Positions 17,935-25,725 of a stretch of DNA of 64,000 nucleotides are shown here, piece by piece. This stretch comes from Lampropedia aestuarii (GTDB lineage: Bacteria > Pseudomonadota > Gammaproteobacteria > Burkholderiales > Burkholderiaceae_C): the NCBI RefSeq assembly GCF_004803635.1, contig NZ_SSWX01000003.1:38379-102378 (forward strand), in the 5' to 3' direction. Under the pieces are notes generated by a model, which saw only the letters and a list, made by a program, of their open reading frames with translations, did no database searches and had not been told where the DNA came from. Both the position numbers and the translations under genes were made by a program. Within the stretch, counting starts at the first letter, position 1. Each line of letters starts with the position of its first letter.

Positions 17935-18396
17935 TTAGTCGCTCAACTCGGCAATCAACTCGATCTCAACGCAAGCGCCCATGGGCAGTTGGGCCACACC
18001 AAAAGCGCTGCGGGCATGCACGCCCTTGTCGCCCATGACCTCAACCAAAAACTCACTGACGCCATTGGTGACCAGGTGGTGCTCGGTGTAGTTGGGGGTT
18101 GAGTTGACCAGGCTGAGCACTTTAACAATGCGTTTGATGCGCTCGAGGTCGCCGCCTGCAGCCGATTGCAGTGTGGCCAGCAGGTCAATGCCTACGGCGC
18201 GTGCGGCCAGTTTGCCTTCGCCGGTGGTCAGGTCTTTGCCGAGTTGGCCAACCCATGCGGCGCCGTCTTTTTTAGCAATATGGCCACTGAGGAAAATCAA
18301 ATTGCCAGTCTGGCTGTACATCGAATACGCGGCTACTGGCTTGGCTGCAGGAGGCAATTCAATGTTCAGGGCTTGGAGTTTTTCGTAAATTCCCAT
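17935..18396 (-). CDS. RidA/YjgF-family protein
   Basis: A 153-residue protein of the RidA superfamily, which deaminates reactive enamine/imine intermediates made by PLP enzymes. It belongs to the longer subgroup (about 150 residues) starting MGIYEKLQALNIELP. The conserved arginine is in ARSAFGVAQLPMG, followed by the ACVEIE strand. The imine-deaminase activity of this subgroup is less well established than for RidA itself. The start at 18396 gives the family N-terminus; a longer upstream frame is low-complexity and rejected. It is divergent from comEC. Confidence 0.88.
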   Translation of the reverse strand: MGIYEKLQALNIELPPAAKPVAAYSMYSQTGNLIFLSGHIAKKDGAAWVGQLGKDLTTGEGKLAARAVGIDLLATLQSAAGGDLERIKRIVKVLSLVNSTPNYTEHHLVTNGVSEFLVEVMGDKGVHARSAFGVAQLPMGACVEIELIAELSD

Positions 18397-18619
18397 GGTG
18401 AGATTCTCTGGCTCAGGTTGTGTTGCTGCAGTCTGGCTGCAATAGGCAGCCGGTCTGCAGGGTGGACGGGGTGAAGAACACAAGCGCAGCCTAGCCGTTG
18501 AAGCCGCCGCGCCGTCAGGGCCATCATACGACAAGGCAGCCATGGTGCGTGTGTTGATTGATGGTGTGGTGATGTCAGGCGCATAGCGCTTGGGGCTTGT
18601 AGGCATGAGGGGTGCATGC

Positions 18620-21349
18620 ATGAGCAAGATGGCAGAAGTTTCAGTGCACAAGGCCGCTGAGCCAAGCTTGTGGCGGCGGCTGCCACTGAGTGCACGTTGG
18701 TGTGTGTTGGCGCTTGCGACTGGTTTTGCCTTGCAGTTGCAGCAGCCGCAATTGTGGCCTCAAGCTGTTTATTCGGGTTTGTTGTTGTCAGCTTTGGCAG
18801 GCTTGGCGGTGTTGGTCTGGCGCGCGCGCCAGCCAAGTTGGGCTGTGCCTGCGGCGGCATCGCAGGGTGTGGTGCTATTGCTGATTGCCTGTATGGCGTT
18901 TGCATGGGCTGGCTGGCGTGCGGCATGGTTTAACGCATCGGCTTTGCCTGCCCAATGGCATGGCCTGGATGTGCAGGTGACTGGCGTGGTAGCCAGTTTG
19001 CCGCGGCTGCAAGAGGGGGTGGTGCGCTTTCGCTTTGAACCTGAGGCTGCAATGGCGGTGCAGGGCGGGCAAGCGATTGACCTGCAGCAGCTGATGGATG
19101 TCGCTTGGTATGCGTCAAACAGCAAATCAGCGCAAGCCCTGGATCCTGCCGCAACCGCTGTGGCCCATCTTGGTGAGGGCGACGATGGCCGCTCTGGTGC
19201 CGCGGCCGAGCCGGTGCGCGCTGGGGATCGCTGGCGTTTGAGCCTGCGCTTGCGCCAGCCCAGTGGGCTGCGCAATCCAGGTACTTTCGATTATGAGCAA
19301 TGGCTTTGGCAGCAGGGCGTTCAGGCTACAGCGTATGTGCGCGATGGCGCCAGGGACGCAGCTCCTGTGTGGCTGGGTGATACCGGCCGGTATGGGCTCG
19401 AGCGCCTGCGCCAGCAAGTGCGCGATCGGCTCTTGGGCTCGCTCCAACACTCAGAGCATGCAGCCACTGCGCTTGAGCAGCGCAGCGTGGGGATCTTGGC
19501 GGCGCTGGTGACAGGCGATCAGCGCAGCATCGACCAGGCCGATTGGGAGGTCTTTCGTATCACGGGGGTGGCGCATTTGATGGCCATCTCTGGTGTGCAC
19601 ATCACGATGTTTGCGTGGCTGGCCATGCTGTGCGTGGGCTGGCTATGGCGCCGCTGCTTGCCGCTGATGCTGTGGCGACCGGCCGCTATAGCGGCTGCTT
19701 GGGGTGGTTTTGTTCTGGCTCTGGCTTATGCCTTGTTCAGTGGCTGGCAATTGCCCGCGCAAAGAACGGTGCTGATGCTGGCCGTTTGGGTTGTGATCAG
19801 CACGCGTGGGGTGCGCTGGCCTTGGTATGCAAGTTTGTCTTTGGCCGGCGCCGTGGTGCTGGTGCTGGATCCCTGGGCCTTGCAGCAGCCCGGTTTTTGG
19901 CTGAGTTTTGTTGCCGTCGGCGTGCTGCTGAATTTGGCTAGCCAGCAAGGAGCGCAGCAGCCAAGCAGGGCATCTACACCAATAGCAAGCGCGCCAGCCG
20001 CCGCAGCGGATGCAGCCACCCTCGTAAGCAGCCACAAGTCCTGGCTGAGCTGGCGCGCCTTGCACCAGAGCGGGGTGGGAAAAATGCAGCAATTCTGGCA
20101 ATTGCAATGGCGTTTGACGGTGTTGTTGATTCCCTTGACGGTGAGCTTATTTGGGCAGATATCCTGGTCTGGTTTAGTGGCCAATTTGCTGGCGATACCG
20201 GTGGTCTCATGGGTTGTGACGCCCTTGGCAATGTTGGGCGTCTGGTTTGAGCCCGCGCTTGTGCTGGCGAAATGGACTATGACGGCTTTGTTGGCGGTGT
20301 TGGCATGGATTGCGCAGTGGCCTTACTCCGCCGTGTTCTGGCCCATTGTGCCTTGGTACTGGGCGGGGTTGGGTTTGTTGGCGGCCTTGTGTTGGCTGGG
20401 GCCTTGGCCAGCATGGTTGCGGCTGCTGGGGGCCTTGGTGTTCGCTTTGATGCTGGCTTGGCGCCCGGCTCCCTTGCCATTTGGGGTGTTTGAGGTCGTT
20501 GCGCTGGATGTGGGGCAAGGTGGCGGTGTGTTGATAAAAACCAGGCAGCACGCGATGCTTTTTGATGCCGGGCCAGGCTACCTTGGAGCAGGTGATGCGG
20601 GTGAGCGCGTGGTCTTGCCAGCCTTGCAAAGCTGGGGTGTGGTGCCTGAGTTATTGGTGCTGAGTCATAACCACAACGACCATACCGGGGGAGCCGCGGC
20701 CTTGATGCGGGCATTTCCGGCCATGCGTGTGTTAGCGCCTTTTCCGCAAGCCCTGTTGCCGCTGCGCGCAAGCAGCGCGCTGGTGCCTGGCCGGTCTGAG
20801 GAGCTGGACTTGAGCAGCAGAATGTCTTGGTGCCAGCAGGGTCTGAAATGGAATTGGGATGGCGTGGAGTTTGAATTCCTGTACCCGAGCGCATTGCAAT
20901 TGGCCCAATGGTGGAGTGCAAGTGGCGATCGAACTCCACAGACGCCAAACGCCAATGCGACCAGTTGCGTGATGCGGGTCAGTACCGCTCAGGCGGCAGC
21001 ATTGCTCACGGGTGATATTGGCCGTTTGCAGGAGCTGGAGTTGTTATTGGCCAATGCCGAGCAGCTCAAGGCCGATTGGCTGCAGCTGCCGCACCATGGC
21101 AGCCGCAGCTCATCGTCCGAGCGATTTGTGGCCGCTGTCGCACCACGTTATGCGATTGCGCAGACCGGTTTTGCCAACCAGTTCAACCATCCCCGCCCCG
21201 AGGTGGTGCAGCGCTACGTTTTAGCTGGTGCGCGTGTCATTGAGTCTCCCCAATGTGGTGCGAGTTTTTGGCAGTCACTGCAGCCAGAGAGCATCGTGTG
21301 TGATCGCGCTCAAAGACGCAGGTATTGGCAGCGCCCAAGTGCCGGTTGA
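18620..21349 (+). CDS. comEC: ComEC/Rec2-family DNA uptake channel protein
   Basis: A polytopic inner-membrane protein of 909 residues. In natural transformation ComEC carries single-stranded DNA across the membrane. The order is an N-terminal DUF4131-type region, the competence core with VAHLMAISGVHITMF near residue 325, and a C-terminal metallo-beta-lactamase domain from VVALDVGQGGGV. That domain has the metal motif SHNHNDHTGG near residue 682 and LPHHGSRSS. A low-complexity Ala/Ser loop near residues 455-475 is unusual. ATG at 18620 is chosen because AGGGG lies seven bases upstream; ATG at 18605 is possible. No other competence gene is nearby. Confidence 0.93.
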   Translation: MSKMAEVSVHKAAEPSLWRRLPLSARWCVLALATGFALQLQQPQLWPQAVYSGLLLSALAGLAVLVWRARQPSWAVPAAASQGVVLLLIACMAFAWAGWRAAWFNASALPAQWHGLDVQVTGVVASLPRLQEGVVRFRFEPEAAMAVQGGQAIDLQQLMDVAWYASNSKSAQALDPAATAVAHLGEGDDGRSGAAAEPVRAGDRWRLSLRLRQPSGLRNPGTFDYEQWLWQQGVQATAYVRDGARDAAPVWLGDTGRYGLERLRQQVRDRLLGSLQHSEHAATALEQRSVGILAALVTGDQRSIDQADWEVFRITGVAHLMAISGVHITMFAWLAMLCVGWLWRRCLPLMLWRPAAIAAAWGGFVLALAYALFSGWQLPAQRTVLMLAVWVVISTRGVRWPWYASLSLAGAVVLVLDPWALQQPGFWLSFVAVGVLLNLASQQGAQQPSRASTPIASAPAAAADAATLVSSHKSWLSWRALHQSGVGKMQQFWQLQWRLTVLLIPLTVSLFGQISWSGLVANLLAIPVVSWVVTPLAMLGVWFEPALVLAKWTMTALLAVLAWIAQWPYSAVFWPIVPWYWAGLGLLAALCWLGPWPAWLRLLGALVFALMLAWRPAPLPFGVFEVVALDVGQGGGVLIKTRQHAMLFDAGPGYLGAGDAGERVVLPALQSWGVVPELLVLSHNHNDHTGGAAALMRAFPAMRVLAPFPQALLPLRASSALVPGRSEELDLSSRMSWCQQGLKWNWDGVEFEFLYPSALQLAQWWSASGDRTPQTPNANATSCVMRVSTAQAAALLTGDIGRLQELELLLANAEQLKADWLQLPHHGSRSSSSERFVAAVAPRYAIAQTGFANQFNHPRPEVVQRYVLAGARVIESPQCGASFWQSLQPESIVCDRAQRRRYWQRPSAG

Positions 21350-21849
21350 TTGTGGTGTGTTGGCACTGTTCTCGCTGTCTGCCCTGCGGGCGAGAAGGAG
21401 GCTTGGCGCGGCAACAAACGGCCGAGTCGGATGAATGGGCTGAAGACGATTGATTCACACTCATTGTCCGCCCGCAGCCGCTTGGGCTAGTATGAAGACG
21501 CGACTCATTGTTTGCATTATTCGAATGCAATCGATCAAACAAACAATAGCCAGAGGTGGCCATTGCAGGCCATGGTGGATGGATTGACAGGCCTCCTTGT
21601 AAAACTGGCTGGCTAATTGCTTAGAGCATTTAGAGCAGGTAGACGGTCTTGCTGCAGTTATGCGCGGCGTGCCAGCAATCGCATGGTGTACCGCGCTTGT
21701 CAGAGCGGTGCCTTGATAGAGGATAGGGGGCCGGATATTGCAGCACGTGGTTTGTGTGCGACTGCATAGAGATCGTCCAATGTTCTGCGGAACAAAGACA
21801 GTGCACTCCATGAGGATGGAGGGGTGCGCATCACAACGGGAAACGACCA
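21350..21849. other. 500-bp gap with a long imperfect palindrome
   Basis: No gene is recognised. ATTGTTTG at 21507-21514 pairs with CAAACAAT at 21540-21547, and an inner GCATT/AATGC pairing lies between them. This could be an operator or a hairpin ahead of the ATP-grasp operon. A TTGACA at 21584 has no matching -10 box. Confidence 0.35.
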
Positions 21850-23340
21850 ATGCACAAGTTCGATGAAATGTATGAGGCCTTGCCGATTGGGCAAGGCAAA
21901 GAGCGGCCACACTATCAAACTTATGCCAAGTGGCTCGATGGCATGGCGCGCGATCAATTGGCGTTGCGGCAAGAGGAGGCCGAGGTCATTTTTCGCCAGG
22001 TGGGGATCACTTTTGCCGTGTATGGCGAGAAAGACGAGGCCGGCGCTGGCACAGAGCGGCTGATTCCATTTGACTCGATTCCACGCATCATCCCCGCCCA
22101 CGAGTGGCGCAGCATGGAGCAGGGCCTGATTCAGCGTGTCACGGCGCTCAACCGGTTCTTGCACGATGTCTACCATGGCCAGGACATCTTGCGTGCTGGC
22201 ATTATTCCCAGCGACTTGATTCTCAACAACGCCCAGTACCGCCCCGAAATGCAGGGCGTGGATGTGGCCAGCCAAATCTATTCGCATATCTCCGGCATTG
22301 ACATTGTGCGTGCCGGTGATGGCGAGTTTTATGTGCTTGAAGACAATCTGCGCGTGCCAAGTGGTGTCAGCTATATGCTGGAGAACCGCAAAATGATGAT
22401 GCGCTTGTACCCCGAGCTGTTCAGCAGCCATGCAGTCGCACCGGTTGCCCATTACCCTGATTTGTTGCTGGAGACCTTGCGCGACTGCACGCCCGACAAC
22501 ATCCATGAGCCGACGGTGGTGGTGCTCACACCAGGCATGTACAACAGCGCGTATTTTGAGCATGCGTTCCTGGCCCAACAAATGGGTGTGGAGCTGGTGC
22601 AAGGCCAGGATTTGGTGGTGCAAGACAAATTTGTGTACATGCGCACCACACGTGGCCTGCAGCGCGTTGATGTGATTTATCGGCGCGTGGATGACGACTT
22701 TTTGGACCCGCAGGTGTTTCGCGCCAACTCCACACTGGGCGCAGCGGGCTTGATGGAGGCATACCGCGCCGGCAATGTGACGATTTGCAATGCAGTTGGC
22801 ACTGGCGTTGCTGACGACAAATCCGTGTATCCGTATGTACCTGATATGGTGCGCTTCTACCTCGGTGAGGAGCCCATCCTGAAAAACGTACCGACCTTCA
22901 TGGGCCGCAAACCCGATGATCTGGCCTACGTGCAAGCCCATTTGGAGGAGCTGGTCGTCAAAGAGGTGCATGGTGCGGGCGGCTATGGCATGTTGATTGG
23001 CCCACAAGCGTCCAAAGCCGAGCTGGAGTATTTCCGCAATGCCTTGCAAACCAACCCCAGCGGCTATATTGCCCAGCCAACCTTGAGCCTCTCGAGTTGC
23101 CCGACGCTGGTCGAGAGCGGCATTGCGCCAAGGCATATTGACTTGCGACCCTTTGTGCTGAGCGGCAAAACCGTGCGCATTGCACCCGGTGGTCTGACCC
23201 GCGTGGCCTTGAAAGAGGGCTCGTTGGTGGTCAATTCCTCGCAAGGCGGTGGCACCAAAGACACCTGGGTTCTGGAGGGCTGGCAGGGCGGCCATGATGA
23301 GCCGGGTTGGGCCAACCTGGACATGCAACAACAGCAATAA
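21850..23340 (+). CDS. Circularly permuted ATP-grasp protein (type 2)
   Basis: A 496-residue protein of the DUF404/DUF407 type, a circularly permuted ATP-grasp ligase. Family features include GIDIVRAGDGEFYVLEDNLR, PSGVSYMLENR, VVKEVHGAGGYGML and the glycine-rich end SQGGGTKDTWVL. The gene is almost always followed by an alpha-E gene, as here 15 bp downstream with its own GAGGAG site, and frequently by a transglutaminase-like gene. The ligase is presumed to make a peptide or amide bond of unknown identity. The ATG at 21850 gives the family N-terminus (MHKFDEMYEALP). The third, transglutaminase-like partner is missing here. Confidence 0.93.
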   Translation: MHKFDEMYEALPIGQGKERPHYQTYAKWLDGMARDQLALRQEEAEVIFRQVGITFAVYGEKDEAGAGTERLIPFDSIPRIIPAHEWRSMEQGLIQRVTALNRFLHDVYHGQDILRAGIIPSDLILNNAQYRPEMQGVDVASQIYSHISGIDIVRAGDGEFYVLEDNLRVPSGVSYMLENRKMMMRLYPELFSSHAVAPVAHYPDLLLETLRDCTPDNIHEPTVVVLTPGMYNSAYFEHAFLAQQMGVELVQGQDLVVQDKFVYMRTTRGLQRVDVIYRRVDDDFLDPQVFRANSTLGAAGLMEAYRAGNVTICNAVGTGVADDKSVYPYVPDMVRFYLGEEPILKNVPTFMGRKPDDLAYVQAHLEELVVKEVHGAGGYGMLIGPQASKAELEYFRNALQTNPSGYIAQPTLSLSSCPTLVESGIAPRHIDLRPFVLSGKTVRIAPGGLTRVALKEGSLVVNSSQGGGTKDTWVLEGWQGGHDEPGWANLDMQQQQ

Positions 23341-23355
23341 GCGCGAGGAGAAACC

Positions 23356-24312
23356 ATGTTATCGAGTACCGCAGACCATATCTTTTGGATGTCTCGCTAT
23401 GTGGAGCGCGCTGAGAATACGGCGCGCATGCTGAGCGTGAACCATGACACGGCTTTGATGCCTGAGTCGCGTGATGCCGCGATGCAGGGCTGGACAGGGG
23501 TGTTGTCGATCAGTGAGTTGCAGCCAGATTACATGGCCCGTTATGGCAAGGTCACGCCCGAGCAAGTGCTGCATTTCATGGCGCTGGACCCGCTCAATCC
23601 TTCATCGATTTACTCTTGTCTCAAAGCCGCGCGTGAAAATGCACGTGCAGTGCGTGGTGCCCTGACTACCGAAGTTTGGGAGACGCACAATATGACCTGG
23701 CTGGAGCTGCACCGTTTTAACCGCAGCGGCATTTTTGAGCGCGATCCAGGGCGTTTTTTCGAGTGGGTCAAGTACCGCTCGCACCTCTCGCGCGGTGTGG
23801 CCCTGGGCACGATGCTGCACAATGAAGCCTTTCATTTTCTGCGCTTGGGCACGTTCTTAGAGCGAGCCGACAACACAGCGCGTTTGCTGGATGTCAAGTT
23901 CCATGCACTGGAAGCTGCTCCAAGCAGCACAAAAACACTGGAGCCACGCAGCCATACCCAGGAGTACTACCACTGGGTGTCGCTGCTGCGCAGTGTGTCT
24001 GCGTTTGAGGTCTACCGCCAGGTCTACCGCGATGTGGTCAGCCCCAAACGCATTGCTGAGCTCTTGATTTTGCGCCGCGATATGCCGCGTTCTTTGCATG
24101 CGTCCATGCTGGAGGTGATGACCAATCTGTCCAGTATCTCCAATGACCATTCGGGCAAAACCGAGCGCCGCGCCGGTCGCTTGTTGGCTGATTTGCAATA
24201 CGCAACCATCGATGAAATCTTGACCAATGGCCTGCATGCTTTTTTGACGCAATTTTTGGAGCGCGTCAACGACCTGGGAATGGGCGTGAGCAAAGACTTC
24301 CTGGTGCACTGA
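23356..24312 (+). CDS. Alpha-E domain protein (DUF403)
   Basis: A 318-residue all-helical protein starting MLSSTADHIFWMSRYVERAENTARML, the diagnostic opening of the alpha-E family. Further family marks are RFFEWVKYRSHLSRGVA and FLRLGTFLERADNTARLLDVK. Its biochemical role is unknown; genome association with the permuted ATP-grasp protein suggests a joint function. Translation is likely coupled to the preceding gene. Downstream, instead of a transglutaminase-like gene, there is a cluster of palindromic repeats and then an oppositely oriented glutaredoxin-like gene. Confidence 0.93.
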   Translation: MLSSTADHIFWMSRYVERAENTARMLSVNHDTALMPESRDAAMQGWTGVLSISELQPDYMARYGKVTPEQVLHFMALDPLNPSSIYSCLKAARENARAVRGALTTEVWETHNMTWLELHRFNRSGIFERDPGRFFEWVKYRSHLSRGVALGTMLHNEAFHFLRLGTFLERADNTARLLDVKFHALEAAPSSTKTLEPRSHTQEYYHWVSLLRSVSAFEVYRQVYRDVVSPKRIAELLILRRDMPRSLHASMLEVMTNLSSISNDHSGKTERRAGRLLADLQYATIDEILTNGLHAFLTQFLERVNDLGMGVSKDFLVH

Positions 24313-24351
24313 GCGTGGCGCATTAGGCGCAAGGGCCAGTCTCACTAAAGC

Positions 24352-24395
24352 AAAGCCTGCCAACGTGGTTTGCGAAAAGGTCGTCAACAGGCTTT
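24352..24395. repeat. Small foldback beside the large repeat copy
   Basis: AAAGCCTG (24352-24359) and CAGGCTTT (24388-24395) are perfect inverted repeats, extended by CCAACG and CGTCAA with mismatches. It resembles the ends of the dispersed repeat without its interior and could also act as a terminator for the alpha-E gene. Confidence 0.4.
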
Positions 24396-24396
24396 A

Positions 24397-24647
24397 GAGC
24401 CTGTTCAAAGTCCGACGCAGTCGCGCAAGGCACAAAAAAGAGGCAGTACAAGACGCCTGTTGCAGCTCATACGTCTGTATGAGCAAAACGGGCAACGCAG
24501 TCGTGCCTTGCCCTTCGGGTTGGCGCCCAAAAGGCACGCTGCTTTGTTAAAAATCCTCGCCGGTCAGATAGCCCGACTGCGGTTTTTGCCGCGCATCGTA
24601 TCCTTTTGGGCTCCAACGCGGTCTGCGTGGAGACTTTGAACAGGCTC
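24397..24647 (+). mobile_element. MITE-like element, 251 bp (copy C)
   Basis: Perfect 16-bp terminal inverted repeats: GAGCCTGTTCAAAGTC at 24397-24412 and its complement at 24632-24647. The trinucleotide TTA is duplicated on both sides (24394-24396 and 24648-24650). The interior shares long identical blocks with the copy at 50360, including CGCAAGGCACAAAAAAGAGG, CTCATACGTCTGTATGAG and GGGCTCCAACGCGGTCTGCG, but has about 80 extra bp. It encodes no transposase. The right-hand TTA is also the stop codon of the minus-strand glutaredoxin-like gene. Confidence 0.82.
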
Positions 24648-25271
24648 TTAGAACCGGAAGCCCTCTGGGGATGCGTCGTCCAGGTTGCTTGGCGCACTGG
24701 TGTCAGCCGCACTGGATGCTTCACTGGGGGCGTTTGTGCTGGACGGGGTCGCTGGGGCGTCGGGTAATACGCTTTTCACTGCAGGGGCTTGGTAATTGGC
24801 AGGCAGGACGCTGTTTTCTGGATAGCCGGCGGCGCTGAGGTAATTGGCCCAGTCTTGTGAGTCATAGCCTTTGAGTGCTTGCGTGCCTATCATCAGGTGC
24901 GGCAAGGTGCTAATGCCTAAATTGCTGGCTGCGCGTTGCTCTTCTGGACTGGCGATGCGGTACTCTTGAAATGGAATGCCGCGGCGCTCAAGCAACGCCC
25001 GGCCTAGCTTGCAGCCATTGCAGTCAGGGCTGGCGTACAAGGTGACTGGATAACGCGAGACGCTTTGCTGCAACACGGCAGGCAGTTTGGCCGCTGCTGC
25101 ATGTGGTGCAGCAGTCTGGCTACGCACGACCGCTTGCGCCGAGGCCGCGGAGACCAGCGATGACAGCACCAGCGCCGCAACCCAGGCTGTATTGCGCAAC
25201 ACGCTGGAGCTTGCGGCCAAAGACTGTGCGCTTTGGCCGGCCGCTTCAGGCATTCCTAGAGTGTGTTGCAT
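24648..25271 (-). CDS. Exported glutaredoxin-like protein
   Basis: A 207-residue protein with an N-terminal hydrophobic segment (AWVAALVLSSLVSAASAQA) that looks like a signal peptide or anchor. A glutaredoxin/thioredoxin-fold domain follows, with the motif SPDCNGC giving CNGC in place of CPYC, then GISTLPHLMIG with the cis-proline. The C-terminal 50 residues are Ala/Ser/Pro-rich and disordered. It probably works as an envelope thiol-disulfide protein (inference). The ATG at 25271 has AGGAGAG six bases upstream; the longer frame is rejected. The stop codon TAA is shared with the target duplication of the repeat element next to it. Confidence 0.82.
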   Translation of the reverse strand: MQHTLGMPEAAGQSAQSLAASSSVLRNTAWVAALVLSSLVSAASAQAVVRSQTAAPHAAAAKLPAVLQQSVSRYPVTLYASPDCNGCKLGRALLERRGIPFQEYRIASPEEQRAASNLGISTLPHLMIGTQALKGYDSQDWANYLSAAGYPENSVLPANYQAPAVKSVLPDAPATPSSTNAPSEASSAADTSAPSNLDDASPEGFRF

Positions 25272-25725
25272 GGCTCTCTCCTGTGTATGGGGAATAGACG
25301 GTGTATTGCACGCGAATATAGCAAAGCTTGCGCAGCAGTTGTTGCATCGCTGCATGCGATCGCCAATTGGCTGTTTTGATCAGGTGTGGCCTGCCAATGG
25401 ACGGATCAAATGCTTGCGCCTCAAAGCCGGTGAAAATCGCTATCCACTCAGTGAGTTGTTGCGATTGAAGCTGCTTGGATGCAGAAAGCGCGCGGCCAGG
25501 CCTGGCTTGCAGGCCAAGCAACTCTTTTCGAGCCTGTTGCCAACATCATGGTCCACGTTGCAGTAGGCGTTGTATGGCGCTGTATGGCGCTGCACTCAAG
25601 CCCAAGCAGGCAGGGCAAGCCCTCCCCATGAAAGCGGGCGCCGTGAATATGCGTGAATGAGGGCAGGGGCAGGGGCGTTTGCAGGCTATTTGCAAAGCCC
25701 CTGGCCTTGTGCGCATGGGCCGGGT
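25272..25725. other. 454-bp gap with a strong hairpin
   Basis: No gene is recognised. CAGGGGCgTTTGCA (25670-25683) pairs with TGCAAAGCCCCTG (25691-25703) with one bulge, downstream of the prlC stop codon. It has no T run, so it may be an RNA-stabilising or Rho-linked structure. GCGCTGTATG is repeated in tandem near 25570-25590. Confidence 0.45.

Noticed and set aside
24467..24724. Short frames inside the repeat copies that look alike (for example SRKAQKRGSARRLLPLIRLYEQNGQ)
   Set aside because: The similarity between these peptides comes from the repeat DNA itself; there are no ribosome sites and the frames are not kept intact in shorter copies.
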